Assembly: GCA_902589825.1 (NCBI GenBank)
Contig: CACIUL010000006.1
Location: 1 to 64,000 of the forward strand
From: an uncultured Verrucomicrobiota bacterium
GTDB lineage: Bacteria > Verrucomicrobiota > Verrucomicrobiia > Verrucomicrobiales > DEV007
Direction of reading: 5' to 3'
Length of the DNA stretch: 64,000 nt
The position numbers and the translations under genes are program-made. The notes under the pieces are model-generated. The model ran no database searches. It had not been told where the DNA came from and saw only the letters and a list, made by a program, of their open reading frames with translations. The first letter of the stretch is position 1; the number at the start of each line of letters is the position of its first letter. This document shows positions 9,358-19,276 of this stretch, piece after piece.

Positions 9358-10794
9358 TCAAGCCACCTGAATGGACCTCCTGCGGTAAAGGAATTCGAAG
9401 AGGTTGCCCTCATGCGGTTGATCCCACTCAATATGGTTGGTTGCCATTGCACCAACATTCAAACGCTCAATATGGTCGGCGGCAATGAGTGATTCAATCC
9501 ATGCCTCATCACTACTTATTGCGGCAACGGCAAGGGACTTGCCAATGGAATCAAGCATCTCTGACTGGGGCATCTCAATAACACTGGCATAGGGAAAAAG
9601 AAACTCTGTATTGCCAAGGGAATGATCAATTGATTGACACCGGGTAATGGTCGGCAACATATAATGCATCGAATCCCTCAGGACATAGCGATCGCTTCCG
9701 TCCCTTTTCTCAAGGCTCACGTCACGGGCACCACCCTCCTTAAGCCCCTCCTCAATGGCACCATTGATCCACTCAGCCATTCTTGGATTGGCAAAGCCTG
9801 ATAAGCTCGCCTCGGGATCATCCTGAGCCCGCACACTCATTCCCAACAAGGCATCTGCAAGCGCATCCGCGATCTCATCCGCATACCGCGGCACCACTAT
9901 ACAGCTGGCATTGATACACGACCTGCCCGAATTGGCACTCACCGAGCGGATCATGAGGTCGAGATGGTCTCGCCAGTTCTCAATCTCATCCTCTCCAAGA
10001 AGAATCTTGGATCGACCTGCCCCGTGCACCTCAACACTGGGGTCATTCTCATATTGGCTGACGGTATCATCTCCGCCGAAAAGCATCACCCGCCCGCACC
10101 GTCTGATAATAGCGGCGCTGCCATCATGCCCCGCAGGGTAGAAGCTGAATGCCTCAGCAGGAGCACCAGCCTTGATAAAGGCCTGTATCACACGCCAGGG
10201 TGTCCATGGCTCTTCCCGGCCGGGCTTCAAAACAACCGGCGTTTTCATCGCCAGAGCAGGAATCCAAAGAGCGTTCACTGCAGGACTGTTTGATGGAAGG
10301 ATCACTCCAAGCGCATCTGTCGTCGGCACAAACGAAAGCCTCACTCCCTCATCCAAGAAATGACCCCCATCAAGGATTTCAGGCGGCAGCCCCCTTGAAA
10401 GCCCCTTGAAAATGGTTGGCACCTCGCCAAAAACGCCATGCAAGCGCTCCATATTCATACGAATCAGTGCATGGGGAAGCCCGCTTGTAGCAGCAAGGGA
10501 TAACAGGTAATCATCCGGCGACTGCAGTTGCCCCTCTTGACCGACCGGGAGATCGTCGTGAAGAAATATGTCGCCGGCAGAAACGGTGATATCCAGCAGG
10601 TCGGAGGCAGAGAATTTCTGTAACGCCGCCCGCCCCCTGGTCATGTCCAGCAGATCGCGCCTGATCAAGCCGGAATTGGCCATGGTGATCCTTGCCACTT
10701 CATCACCGCCTCCGACAGCCTCTATCGACTGCACATCAAGGCTGCAATAAGGCGAACCGCTGCGAAGCAATGGGATGGTGGGAATCATAACCAC
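9358..10794 (-). CDS. Aldehyde dehydrogenase-superfamily / LuxC-like acyl-CoA reductase
   Basis: GVILPSNSPAVNALWIPALAMKTPVVLKPG, MLFGGDDTV, SANSGRSCINAS (catalytic-Cys region). Confidence 0.75.
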   Translation of the reverse strand: MVMIPTIPLLRSGSPYCSLDVQSIEAVGGGDEVARITMANSGLIRRDLLDMTRGRAALQKFSASDLLDITVSAGDIFLHDDLPVGQEGQLQSPDDYLLSLAATSGLPHALIRMNMERLHGVFGEVPTIFKGLSRGLPPEILDGGHFLDEGVRLSFVPTTDALGVILPSNSPAVNALWIPALAMKTPVVLKPGREEPWTPWRVIQAFIKAGAPAEAFSFYPAGHDGSAAIIRRCGRVMLFGGDDTVSQYENDPSVEVHGAGRSKILLGEDEIENWRDHLDLMIRSVSANSGRSCINASCIVVPRYADEIADALADALLGMSVRAQDDPEASLSGFANPRMAEWINGAIEEGLKEGGARDVSLEKRDGSDRYVLRDSMHYMLPTITRCQSIDHSLGNTEFLFPYASVIEMPQSEMLDSIGKSLAVAAISSDEAWIESLIAADHIERLNVGAMATNHIEWDQPHEGNLFEFLYRRRSIQVA

Positions 10795-10815
10795 AGCACA
10801 GCGCCTTCAAAAGTG

Positions 10816-11871
10816 CTAGTAGACACCCTCCACGACCTTTTTTTCCATGGCACCGAACGGCCGGACATCTCCAACTCCATCCCACGGGTAATCATCGATG
10901 GGCTCCCTGCGAATGGCCTCGTCACGCTCAAGGAATCGCGGCATAAAGAACTCCTTTGTCAGGGTCGTCAATTCCACCCTTCCAAATTCTCCATAGGGCA
11001 TGGTGATGGCTGTGTCCTCAGGGTTCACCACGCGTAACACGGCGCGTGGTTGCGGGGCGTAATAGGTTACACTATAGGTCTCGTCAAGTGGCCTGCTGAC
11101 AGCTAGCCCCATCAGGGTATTGCCGTAAGTTGGAACCAGTCTTGTCTTCCCCTCAAGAACTTCCTCCACCCAGAAACGCACAGCCTGTGGAGTCATGGTG
11201 GTCCCGCCGCAAAAAACTCCCTTGATTCCCGCCCCCGGTATCGAGATCCTCTCACCAATTGCCTCAAGCAGCTTTGGTGTGGTAAACATGCAGCCAATAT
11301 CCCGATGCTTGATAATCTCTACCGCCTGGTCAATCACGTGCCTCTGGTAGCGTTCGACCTCATCAATCTGCTTGCGGATAATTAGCTTCTTCACCCAGCG
11401 CGGATCAAGATCAATATGGTAGCAACTACCTCCCCGGAATTGGGCAAGATGCTCAACGGCAAGGCGCAAGCGCCGGGGCCCTGTTGGTCCCACCATTATC
11501 CAGTTTGCACCGGGAGGAAAATGCTCATCAGCAAGTGTCCCGGAAAACATCTCATAATCGTGCTTGTAGTCGTCCCAACCGACACGCTGCTTGGGCAGAC
11601 CCGTTGTGCCGCCTGTCTCAAAGACATTAAACGGGCGCCCCTTCATTCCCCTTGGGACAAAGCGTTCATTTTTCTCGTCCCGTAACCACTCATCCTGGAA
11701 ATGATCAAAGCGGTGGATGTCGTCAAAGGACTTGACCTCCTTGCGCGGGTCCCAACCTGCCTGACTCTTCCAGTGAAGCCAGAACGGGCATCCGGTTTCC
11801 TCGTCAAAATGCCAGGCTAGAATCTCTTCAAGGCGTTCGTCGAGTTGAGATCGGGCTTCGTCAGATGTCAT
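10816..11871 (-). CDS. Adenylate-forming enzyme (PaaK/LuxE-like), lacking the usual C-terminal subdomain
   Basis: ETGGTTGLPK (P-loop-like), YGNT, terminal GDVRPFG; ORF ends just after the GDV motif. Confidence 0.72.
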   Translation of the reverse strand: MTSDEARSQLDERLEEILAWHFDEETGCPFWLHWKSQAGWDPRKEVKSFDDIHRFDHFQDEWLRDEKNERFVPRGMKGRPFNVFETGGTTGLPKQRVGWDDYKHDYEMFSGTLADEHFPPGANWIMVGPTGPRRLRLAVEHLAQFRGGSCYHIDLDPRWVKKLIIRKQIDEVERYQRHVIDQAVEIIKHRDIGCMFTTPKLLEAIGERISIPGAGIKGVFCGGTTMTPQAVRFWVEEVLEGKTRLVPTYGNTLMGLAVSRPLDETYSVTYYAPQPRAVLRVVNPEDTAITMPYGEFGRVELTTLTKEFFMPRFLERDEAIRREPIDDYPWDGVGDVRPFGAMEKKVVEGVY

Positions 11872-11937
11872 GGGAGAAAATCAGATAACTTTACAATGAA
11901 GAACAAATCTTGAAAGGCTTACTGCACACAAGAAACC

Positions 11938-13494
11938 CTAGAGATCAGGGAAAAACTTGTTCACGGTTTCCCGAGAGGGCTTGCTCGTAAATGAAGAAAC
12001 CACCAGCATGGCAAGAACACCTGCACCGAAACTGAACGCGACCGGCATCACGCCGTTAAGAACCGTATATTCCCCTCCCCAGCCGGACTGCTGGAAGAAA
12101 TAAAGCCATACCGCCATTGCTGCAATCACCGAAGCAAAGGCGCCCGCCTTGGTAGCACCTTTCCAGTAAAGGGCGGCAAAGACCAGCGGGGTCAAGCTTG
12201 CAAAGCCTGAGAAGCTCCAGACCGCCAAATCAAAGACACTCTTGTCAAACAAGACCAGAGAAAGGATATAGGTAAGCAGGACAATAGTAACAACGAACAT
12301 TCTCGCGATCAGCACGATCTGCTTGTCGGAAAACCTGTCACGGCCACACCGCTCAAGGACAACATCATTGGTAAACATCGTTCCAAGACAAAGAAACTGG
12401 GAATCCAGTGACGACATGATTGCTGCCAGCACCCCGGCAGTTACCAGCCCAACGACGACGGGATCCTTGACCAGAATACCAACGGTTTTCGCCAGAACAG
12501 CCCCCCCGGATGTATCGGCGGGCAGCTTGCCTGTTGCCCAGAGGCCAATAAGCACACATGGAACCCAGACAACCATTATGCAAAGGGGATGAGCAATGAC
12601 GGTAAGCCTGAAACTCTTCGCACTTCGCGCTGTCAGCCAGTGCTGGAACAAGTGCGGGAACATTCCAACGCTCAACGGGATGAGCATATAGGTGATGAAC
12701 ATGAGAGGCGGAACGCCCACTTCCCCCTCTTCTCCGGAGACAGTCCTCACCAGATGACTCTCCTTGGCCTGCTGTATCGCGGCACTCAGCCCTCCCAGCT
12801 TATCGCTAATCAAATAGAAGGCCAGCAATCCCATACACATGAAGACGATCGTCTGGAATGTATTTGCCCAGGCTGCAGCCCTCGATCCGCCGGCAAAGAT
12901 ATAGCACAATACCACGAGGCAAACGACAGCACCAGTCAACCAAGGGGGCACAGCACCATCCGTTGAAGCAAAAAAATCAGGGAACATTCCCGGAATTTCC
13001 TTGTTTGGCCCCTTTGCGCCACTCACACCCATGATGGTCTTGCTTGCACCAATGACGCCAATCAATAGGTAAGGAATCACCAGCAACACTAATATCGGAA
13101 AGAGCAGGTAGCCAAAGCCGCGGGACTCAAAACGGTCCCGGAAGAACTGAATCTGGGTGACGTATCCGTATTTCTTGCCAAACGACCAGAGTTTAATGCC
13201 AATCAGGAAAAAGCAGGCAGCATGTATCAGCCCTGACGAAGACGCCATCAATCCATAGGTGCCAACACCACGCTCAAAGGCTTTGCCAGTGGAGCCAACC
13301 AGTGCAAAAGCCGTCATCGTTGTCCCGAATACAGACATCAGGAGCATGAACGGGCCGATGCTGCGACTCGCCACGAAGTAGTCCGTGCTCGTGCCACGGA
13401 ACAACCTTCGACTGAACAGCGCCAAGGTCATCAGCAACGCGAGATAGGCGCCGATAATGACAAGCGGGGTCGGAGAAGCGGCAATCAAATGCAT
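11938..13494 (-). CDS. Sodium:solute symporter (SSS family)
   Basis: FRGTSTDYFVASRSIGPFMLLMSVFGTTMTAFALVGSTGKAFERGVGTYG; many TM helices. Confidence 0.88.
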   Translation of the reverse strand: MHLIAASPTPLVIIGAYLALLMTLALFSRRLFRGTSTDYFVASRSIGPFMLLMSVFGTTMTAFALVGSTGKAFERGVGTYGLMASSSGLIHAACFFLIGIKLWSFGKKYGYVTQIQFFRDRFESRGFGYLLFPILVLLVIPYLLIGVIGASKTIMGVSGAKGPNKEIPGMFPDFFASTDGAVPPWLTGAVVCLVVLCYIFAGGSRAAAWANTFQTIVFMCMGLLAFYLISDKLGGLSAAIQQAKESHLVRTVSGEEGEVGVPPLMFITYMLIPLSVGMFPHLFQHWLTARSAKSFRLTVIAHPLCIMVVWVPCVLIGLWATGKLPADTSGGAVLAKTVGILVKDPVVVGLVTAGVLAAIMSSLDSQFLCLGTMFTNDVVLERCGRDRFSDKQIVLIARMFVVTIVLLTYILSLVLFDKSVFDLAVWSFSGFASLTPLVFAALYWKGATKAGAFASVIAAMAVWLYFFQQSGWGGEYTVLNGVMPVAFSFGAGVLAMLVVSSFTSKPSRETVNKFFPDL

Positions 13495-13739
13495 TATGAA
13501 CCCTCCTCCACCGGTTCATCATCCTGGTCCTGTTCTGCCCAGTCCACCAGCTTTGACGGCCATGCGTATTTAATAGCAAAAGCCCACAGAATAGCAGCGA
13601 TTATGGAATACATCGCATGATAGAAAAGACCGATTGGCATGAATTCAAAAACCAGGGATGAATCGTCCCAGTTCCAGAAATCCTGATGCAGAACGCCAAG
13701 GATAACGGCCAGCAGTATGATGACTTTTTTTCCCGACAT
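13494..13739 (-). CDS. Small DUF3311-like membrane subunit paired with SSS symporter
   Basis: LHQDFWNWDDSSLVFEFMPIGLFYHAMYSI; start/stop overlap with the symporter gene. Confidence 0.7.
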   Translation of the reverse strand: MSGKKVIILLAVILGVLHQDFWNWDDSSLVFEFMPIGLFYHAMYSIIAAILWAFAIKYAWPSKLVDWAEQDQDDEPVEEGS

Positions 13740-13780
13740 TATGAATGTTCAACGATAAACAAGACTTGCCCCAAGCTCCT

Positions 13781-15319
13781 TTACTTGGCCGCAGTCTTGC
13801 CGGCCTTGCCCTTCTTTGCAAAGGCGTAGAGATTGGTCTGACTGGCAATATAAAGCACGTCATTGGCAACGATCGGACTTGCATAAACCGGGGCGGAAAA
13901 CTCGATAAGGCCGACCTCCTCAAGCTTTCTCCCATGCTTAAGTATAACAACCTCGCCGTCCTCATTGCCTATAAAAACCTTGCCGTCAGCAACCAGGGTG
14001 GATCCCCAGATGTGGCTCTTGGTGTCAAACATCCACTGCTTCTCGCCGGTCTTGAAATCAACACAATGGACCCGACCGCGATAATCCGCAGCATACACAA
14101 GCCCATCAGCAACCGAGGCCGTCGATATTCCCCTCTCTATTTCAGTGTAATCCCAGGCCAGCTTGCCAGTAACCGCATCAACGCAGGTCATGCGTCCGAC
14201 ACCTTCACCATGCTCGGGATCCTGCCCGATGAGGCAAATGACCTTTCCCTGATGATAAACCGGTGAAGATATATACTCGCTCGGCCCCTCAAAGGTCGCA
14301 TACTTAATTTTCTTTCCATCCTTATCCACCCTGTATTCAGGAAGATTGCCATCCACGCGCCAGTTCTCAGGCAGCACCAGAAACCCTTCGTCATCCTCCT
14401 TTGCCTTCGGACTGAAGCTGTAAAGGATACCGTCACCGGCACCAAAGAAAATCGCTTCCTTCCCCCCCACCTTCGCAACCATCGGGCTCGACCAGTTGCA
14501 ATGCATCACTCGCTCACCGATCTTTGATGCTTCTTCTCCCACAAGCTCGCCCGTGGCAGGGTCAAGCAGGATCAGGCAAGGAGCCTGCGGGGCGGGAATA
14601 TTCAGGTGCGACCAGTCAACTCCGTTGGATGTCGTAACAGCAAGTTTGCCGTCAACCATGGTTGGGGAGGAACTTGCAATATTATGGGGAAACACACCCA
14701 GTTCCTCACGCATATCATATACCCAGATCACGTCACCGTCCTTCTCACCGGGCTCGACCACCTTGCCGCCGGTTGCCATGAACTTGGCCTCATCCTTGAA
14801 CGGCCCGTCATTTCCATTACTCATGCCGGCCATGTCCAGACACACAACCTTGCACCGATTGGAAATGAAATAAGCCCTGCCCTTGTGAATCAGGGGCGAG
14901 GAACAAACACCCAGGTATTCCCAATCGGAAACCTTACCCGCACCAAGTTTTGGAATCACGAGCTGCCACAGGAAACTGCCGTCTTTCTCGTCAAAGCACA
15001 TCACGATGCCACGATCACCTTGGTGATTGGGATCCCTCGGCGACTCATTATTCGTGCCAATGAGAACTTTCCCCTCAGCAACAGTCGGCGTCCCGTAGCT
15101 CTGGGACCCGATCTTTGCCACCCATTTGACGTTCTTCGTCGTAGACAGGTCGATCTCCTCTGAGCCTTTCTTCCTTTTTCCAGGGTCCATATTGGAAGGA
15201 ATGGACTTGGACACCGAGGCCATGTTGTTATGGGGGGTCCCCCCCCACTCAGGCCAATCAGCACCATTGGCGACAATGGCAATTGAGGATAGAGTAAAAA
15301 ATGCGGCTATCTTTTTCAT
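13781..15319 (-). CDS. Secreted PQQ-binding-like beta-propeller protein
   Basis: Signal peptide; repeated GKLAWDYTEIERG, GEKQWMFDTKSHIWGSTLVADGKVFIGNEDGEV blades; DWPEWGGTPHNNM N-terminus. Confidence 0.85.
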   Translation of the reverse strand: MKKIAAFFTLSSIAIVANGADWPEWGGTPHNNMASVSKSIPSNMDPGKRKKGSEEIDLSTTKNVKWVAKIGSQSYGTPTVAEGKVLIGTNNESPRDPNHQGDRGIVMCFDEKDGSFLWQLVIPKLGAGKVSDWEYLGVCSSPLIHKGRAYFISNRCKVVCLDMAGMSNGNDGPFKDEAKFMATGGKVVEPGEKDGDVIWVYDMREELGVFPHNIASSSPTMVDGKLAVTTSNGVDWSHLNIPAPQAPCLILLDPATGELVGEEASKIGERVMHCNWSSPMVAKVGGKEAIFFGAGDGILYSFSPKAKEDDEGFLVLPENWRVDGNLPEYRVDKDGKKIKYATFEGPSEYISSPVYHQGKVICLIGQDPEHGEGVGRMTCVDAVTGKLAWDYTEIERGISTASVADGLVYAADYRGRVHCVDFKTGEKQWMFDTKSHIWGSTLVADGKVFIGNEDGEVVILKHGRKLEEVGLIEFSAPVYASPIVANDVLYIASQTNLYAFAKKGKAGKTAAK

Positions 15320-15325
15320 TTTAAG

Positions 15326-17593
15326 TTACTTGCTTGGAGTGATTGAGATATTGTCGACGTATACAGGCTTCTGGCTCTGCGGGGAAAAGCCGAACAATCC
15401 GGGGGCACCCTGCGTGTGTCCCTTTGCGTGGGGAACCTCAATTGTCCAGGCTTCCGGTTCCTTCTCCCCCTTGGGCCAAACCTTGGCGCGGACTGTCGCT
15501 GTCCCCTTATCATCGACATCAACACGACTCTTCAAGGTATACCACTTCTTGTATTTTACAGGGAACGGCACTGAAACCTTCAGTCTCTCCTGATTTGAAT
15601 TCACTTCCAGTTGATTGGCGTTGCCCTTGAGCACGATCAGGTAGCGCTGGTTAACCAGCCCCACATCAGACTTAATCCGCCGGTTGCCATCCGTCATCAC
15701 ATCAGCCTGCATGGTATAGTTCTTGAGGTCAGGGTGACCGATAAAGGTCATCGCCCGCTGGAAAAGCACCCGGTCCAGCGTCTTGCGCAAGGCCTTAGTG
15801 CCGTCAACCTCACGCACCTCCCACTTGAACCTTGCTCCAATCCAGGGCAGGGGCGGATAGGCAAATTTCTCACCGGGATCAATCTTGGAATCAATAACTG
15901 TCTTGTAAGACTCAAAGTCTTCCGCAAAGGGGATAGCGGAAAGCACCCGCCCGCGGAAGATTCCGCTGACCGTCCCGTCATTGCCCTTCCATGCCCCGGC
16001 GGAAGCCTTGGCATCTGAGCCGGCACGAATATCCCTTATCTTGGCAAACTCGGCATCCATTTCCGTCTTCACCTTTGCTGTTGGCGGAATGTATTTGGCA
16101 AACTTGGCCGTCGGGCTCTTGCCAACCACATGACCAGCCGAATCAAGTTGCTGCAGCTTGAGACTCCTGCTGGTGCCCGGCTGCAAAAGGACATCAACGG
16201 GAACAACCCTGAGTTCGCTTGCCTTGCCAGCCTTGCCAGCATCAGGAACAGGCCACTCCGGGCAGGTGATGCCATCCTGCTTAAACTTCCAGCAATACAA
16301 TTGCTTGGTTGAATGGAGATACAGGCGACCATTATAGATCGTCGGAGATCCAATCAGGTTTCCGTCGAACTCAAGTGTATGAAGAATTTTCGCCCCCTCA
16401 TCAGAAGGCTCAATAATATAGAACTTGCCACTGAAAATCGGCACAAACAGCTTGCCGTCACAATAAAGCGGCGAGGCGTGCAGGTTGTCATTGCCAAGCT
16501 TTTCATGCCAGAGAACCTTGCCTGTCTTGGCATTGATGCAGTTTAATTCCCCAACCTTGGAAACAAGGTAAACCCTGTCCTTCACCAAGACAGGTGAACT
16601 GGTAAAGGACACCGTGGGATTACGCCAAACCTCAGCAGAAGCGGGAAGCACCTCCTGTTGAGCCCCGAAGTCAACCTTGGCAGGCATCTTCACGGCAACC
16701 ATTCTCCCCTCCTCAGTGGTATCGATATTCTCCTTGCCGTGCGGACATATGACGGTGTCGCCAAAAATAACAGGACTGGAATTTACCCCGCCAAAACTCA
16801 TGTGGAAACGCCAGAGCGGCTTTCCGTTAAGGGCGTTAACGCATACAAGGTTGCCGTCTCCCGTGCCGGCGTAGAAAACACGGGTTCCGTAACGGGACTC
16901 AACAACAGGCGTTGAAAATGAGCTGTCCTTTGGCGCAATTCCGGGTTCACTGACCCAGACAATTTCTCCACTGACCTTGTCAAAGGCATAAAAACGATCA
17001 CGTGCCGGTCCCTGCTTACCCCAGTAGCTGGTGATACAGTGCATAATGACAAGTTGCCCCTCCACGATAGGCGCCCCGGTGCGACCGTTGGGAAATGTCA
17101 ACCTGCCAAACCGCTCCATCATGGAGTGCTCCCAGAGTATCTTGCCGTCAGGACTGAAAGCGACAAACAGGCCATTGGTGGTCTGCAAATAGACATTGCG
17201 CGTCTCAGGATCAATTGCCGCGGAACCAATGGAGTATCGGTCATAAATCGTGTCACTGATATAATCGCGAAAAGCGTGCTGCCAGATCAACTTGCCGCTT
17301 TTGGCATCAATACATGAAATGGTCTCTTCCACTTCCTGCCCTTCACCCCGGTAGCCAAAGACGTACATCTTTCCATCAGCAACCACTGGGGCTCCGCGTC
17401 CCTTCATTTTGAAAGTCCAGTCCGGCTTCTCATCAAATGACCATCCGCTGTATTTCTCGTGGCAAACACCATCACCATTTGGACCGCGCCAGGAAAACCA
17501 CTGCGGGTCATGATCTGCTCCTGCGACAAATGGCACAGAAAAAGAAAAGAGGATAAAGCTGTTAATTAATGCGATCGCTCCAAATTTCGACAT
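15326..17593 (-). CDS. Secreted PQQ-binding-like beta-propeller protein with C-terminal LamG/DUF1080-like module
   Basis: Repeats such as GKPLWRFHMSFGGVNSSPVIFGDTVICPHG; C-terminal FEDFESY..KWEVREVDGTKAL..VYVDNISITPSK. Confidence 0.82.
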   Translation of the reverse strand: MSKFGAIALINSFILFSFSVPFVAGADHDPQWFSWRGPNGDGVCHEKYSGWSFDEKPDWTFKMKGRGAPVVADGKMYVFGYRGEGQEVEETISCIDAKSGKLIWQHAFRDYISDTIYDRYSIGSAAIDPETRNVYLQTTNGLFVAFSPDGKILWEHSMMERFGRLTFPNGRTGAPIVEGQLVIMHCITSYWGKQGPARDRFYAFDKVSGEIVWVSEPGIAPKDSSFSTPVVESRYGTRVFYAGTGDGNLVCVNALNGKPLWRFHMSFGGVNSSPVIFGDTVICPHGKENIDTTEEGRMVAVKMPAKVDFGAQQEVLPASAEVWRNPTVSFTSSPVLVKDRVYLVSKVGELNCINAKTGKVLWHEKLGNDNLHASPLYCDGKLFVPIFSGKFYIIEPSDEGAKILHTLEFDGNLIGSPTIYNGRLYLHSTKQLYCWKFKQDGITCPEWPVPDAGKAGKASELRVVPVDVLLQPGTSRSLKLQQLDSAGHVVGKSPTAKFAKYIPPTAKVKTEMDAEFAKIRDIRAGSDAKASAGAWKGNDGTVSGIFRGRVLSAIPFAEDFESYKTVIDSKIDPGEKFAYPPLPWIGARFKWEVREVDGTKALRKTLDRVLFQRAMTFIGHPDLKNYTMQADVMTDGNRRIKSDVGLVNQRYLIVLKGNANQLEVNSNQERLKVSVPFPVKYKKWYTLKSRVDVDDKGTATVRAKVWPKGEKEPEAWTIEVPHAKGHTQGAPGLFGFSPQSQKPVYVDNISITPSK

Positions 17594-17753
17594 AGAACTA
17601 CAAATTTAACGGTTAATGCGCTCAAATACGCAACGGATTCTTTTGGAAAAATCCAAAATAAAATGCGCCTGTCCCCGGCAATCTCAACCAAAACCGATTG
17701 CCACCTAGCCCCTTAAGCCTCCTGTGAGCTCTTGAGGCCTGAAAAATCAGCCA

Positions 17754-19088
17754 TTAAAGGCCATAACAAACCAGCCTGCCGGCATTGTTGCGAACAAAGA
17801 GCTTTCCATCAGCAATGGCGGGCGAGGCCCAGCAACGTCCGCCCAGGGCCTGAAAGCGCCCCCTGTCCACAAACCCGTCCGGAGCAGCATCACAAAGCAG
17901 GACTTCCCCCTTCTCAGTCAACACCACCAATTTGTCGCCCGAGACGATGACATTGCCCCGATTTCCACCAAGCGGAACGCTCCATTGCAAACTGCCATCG
18001 TCAAAGCGCAGGCAACAAAGCCTTGCCTTATTGCTGTTGTCACCACTTACGGCATAAATATAACCACCTGAGCGAACCGGAGACTGAAACTGGCAAACGA
18101 TGTCCCGCGTCTCATAGACCAGTTCCGCCCCACCTCCCGCCAGTGAAATCAATCCCGCTCCCTTTCCGTATCCGGAAGCAATGAACAAATGACCTGAATA
18201 GTAGCAGGGAGTTGCCGCGTTGATTTTATAACTTGTCTTCCAGGGAATGCGCGCAACAACCTCTCCCCCGGGCGGGGTGAGAACGACAAGCCCGTGCGCA
18301 TTGAAAGAAGCAATCATTTCCCTCCCGTCATGCTTGAAGCTGACAGGTGAGGAATAGCTCACGTTGTCGGCTCCGCCAGCCCAAAGCTTTTTCCCGGTTG
18401 CAGCGTCAAGACCAACAACAGAACCACTACTCCCACCGGGTTGAACGATCAGGGTCCCTCCTGACAGAAGAGGAGCTCCGGCAAAACCATATTGAGGCAG
18501 CCTCCCCTGCAGATCCTTTGCATAATCGCGCATCCACAGTTCATTCCCGTTGGTCATGTCGATGCACCGAAGTTCGCCCTGATGGCTGAGGACATAAACC
18601 CGGCGATTGACGGGATCGATAGTCGGCGTCGCAGCAGGACCACCTTCAAACATCCGTTTGCCCTCAGGACATTTATAAGACAGGACCCATTGCTCTGAAC
18701 CGTCATCGACACTCAGGCAATAAACCGTGTCCGATCCGGCACGATTGCCCACGGCTACAACGCGGTTATCGGCAACGGCAACCCCGGCCGCACCTTTTCC
18801 CAGTTCCCGGCGCCAGAGAAGTTCCGGCTCATTATCAAGCCAATCCTTTTCCAATGCATAGCCCGAATGACCATTCCGGCTGCTGCCAAGGTGGCCTAGC
18901 CACTCATCCGGGCTTCCGGGCAGAGGAGGTGTTACATTCTCCTTTTCCTCGGCTATCAGGGCCGTTCCGGACTTGAGTTTTTCGGAACAGGAGCTTACCA
19001 GCAGGCAGCAACCTGCAGCAAAAACGTGCGCCACGATTAAAATGGAGCTTCTAGATGCAAGTATGAGGCCTCCGCTTGGTATTTTCAT
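17754..19088 (-). CDS. PQQ-like beta-propeller lipoprotein
   Basis: Lipobox-like LLVSSC; blades GDELWMRDYAK, GKKLWAGGADNVSYSSPVSFKHDG. Confidence 0.8.
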   Translation of the reverse strand: MKIPSGGLILASRSSILIVAHVFAAGCCLLVSSCSEKLKSGTALIAEEKENVTPPLPGSPDEWLGHLGSSRNGHSGYALEKDWLDNEPELLWRRELGKGAAGVAVADNRVVAVGNRAGSDTVYCLSVDDGSEQWVLSYKCPEGKRMFEGGPAATPTIDPVNRRVYVLSHQGELRCIDMTNGNELWMRDYAKDLQGRLPQYGFAGAPLLSGGTLIVQPGGSSGSVVGLDAATGKKLWAGGADNVSYSSPVSFKHDGREMIASFNAHGLVVLTPPGGEVVARIPWKTSYKINAATPCYYSGHLFIASGYGKGAGLISLAGGGAELVYETRDIVCQFQSPVRSGGYIYAVSGDNSNKARLCCLRFDDGSLQWSVPLGGNRGNVIVSGDKLVVLTEKGEVLLCDAAPDGFVDRGRFQALGGRCWASPAIADGKLFVRNNAGRLVCYGL

Positions 19089-19276
19089 GCCTTTACTGCA
19101 AATGGAGGCTCCTCGTCGCTATTCCCAGAAACCCCATTTGCGCATTTGCTGCAAGTGAAAGCCAAATTTCCCTGTTTTCAACAGTAAAGCCAGCCCCCTC
19201 AGCCTTGACAGCGCTTTGAATAGAAGCTATAGCAAACGGCCCTCCAATTCAGGAAAACCCTCGCACTCTATTCACC

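Noticed and set aside
8911-9492. 193-aa plus-strand ORF
   Set aside because: Antisense to Fe-ADH and ALDH genes; shadow ORF.
15239-15246. Second C8/G8 tract, inside the 13781-15319 PQQ-like gene
   Set aside because: Reading frame is intact through it (DWPEWGGTPHNNM), so no frameshift evidence; noted only as a comparison to the G8 tract at 47675.
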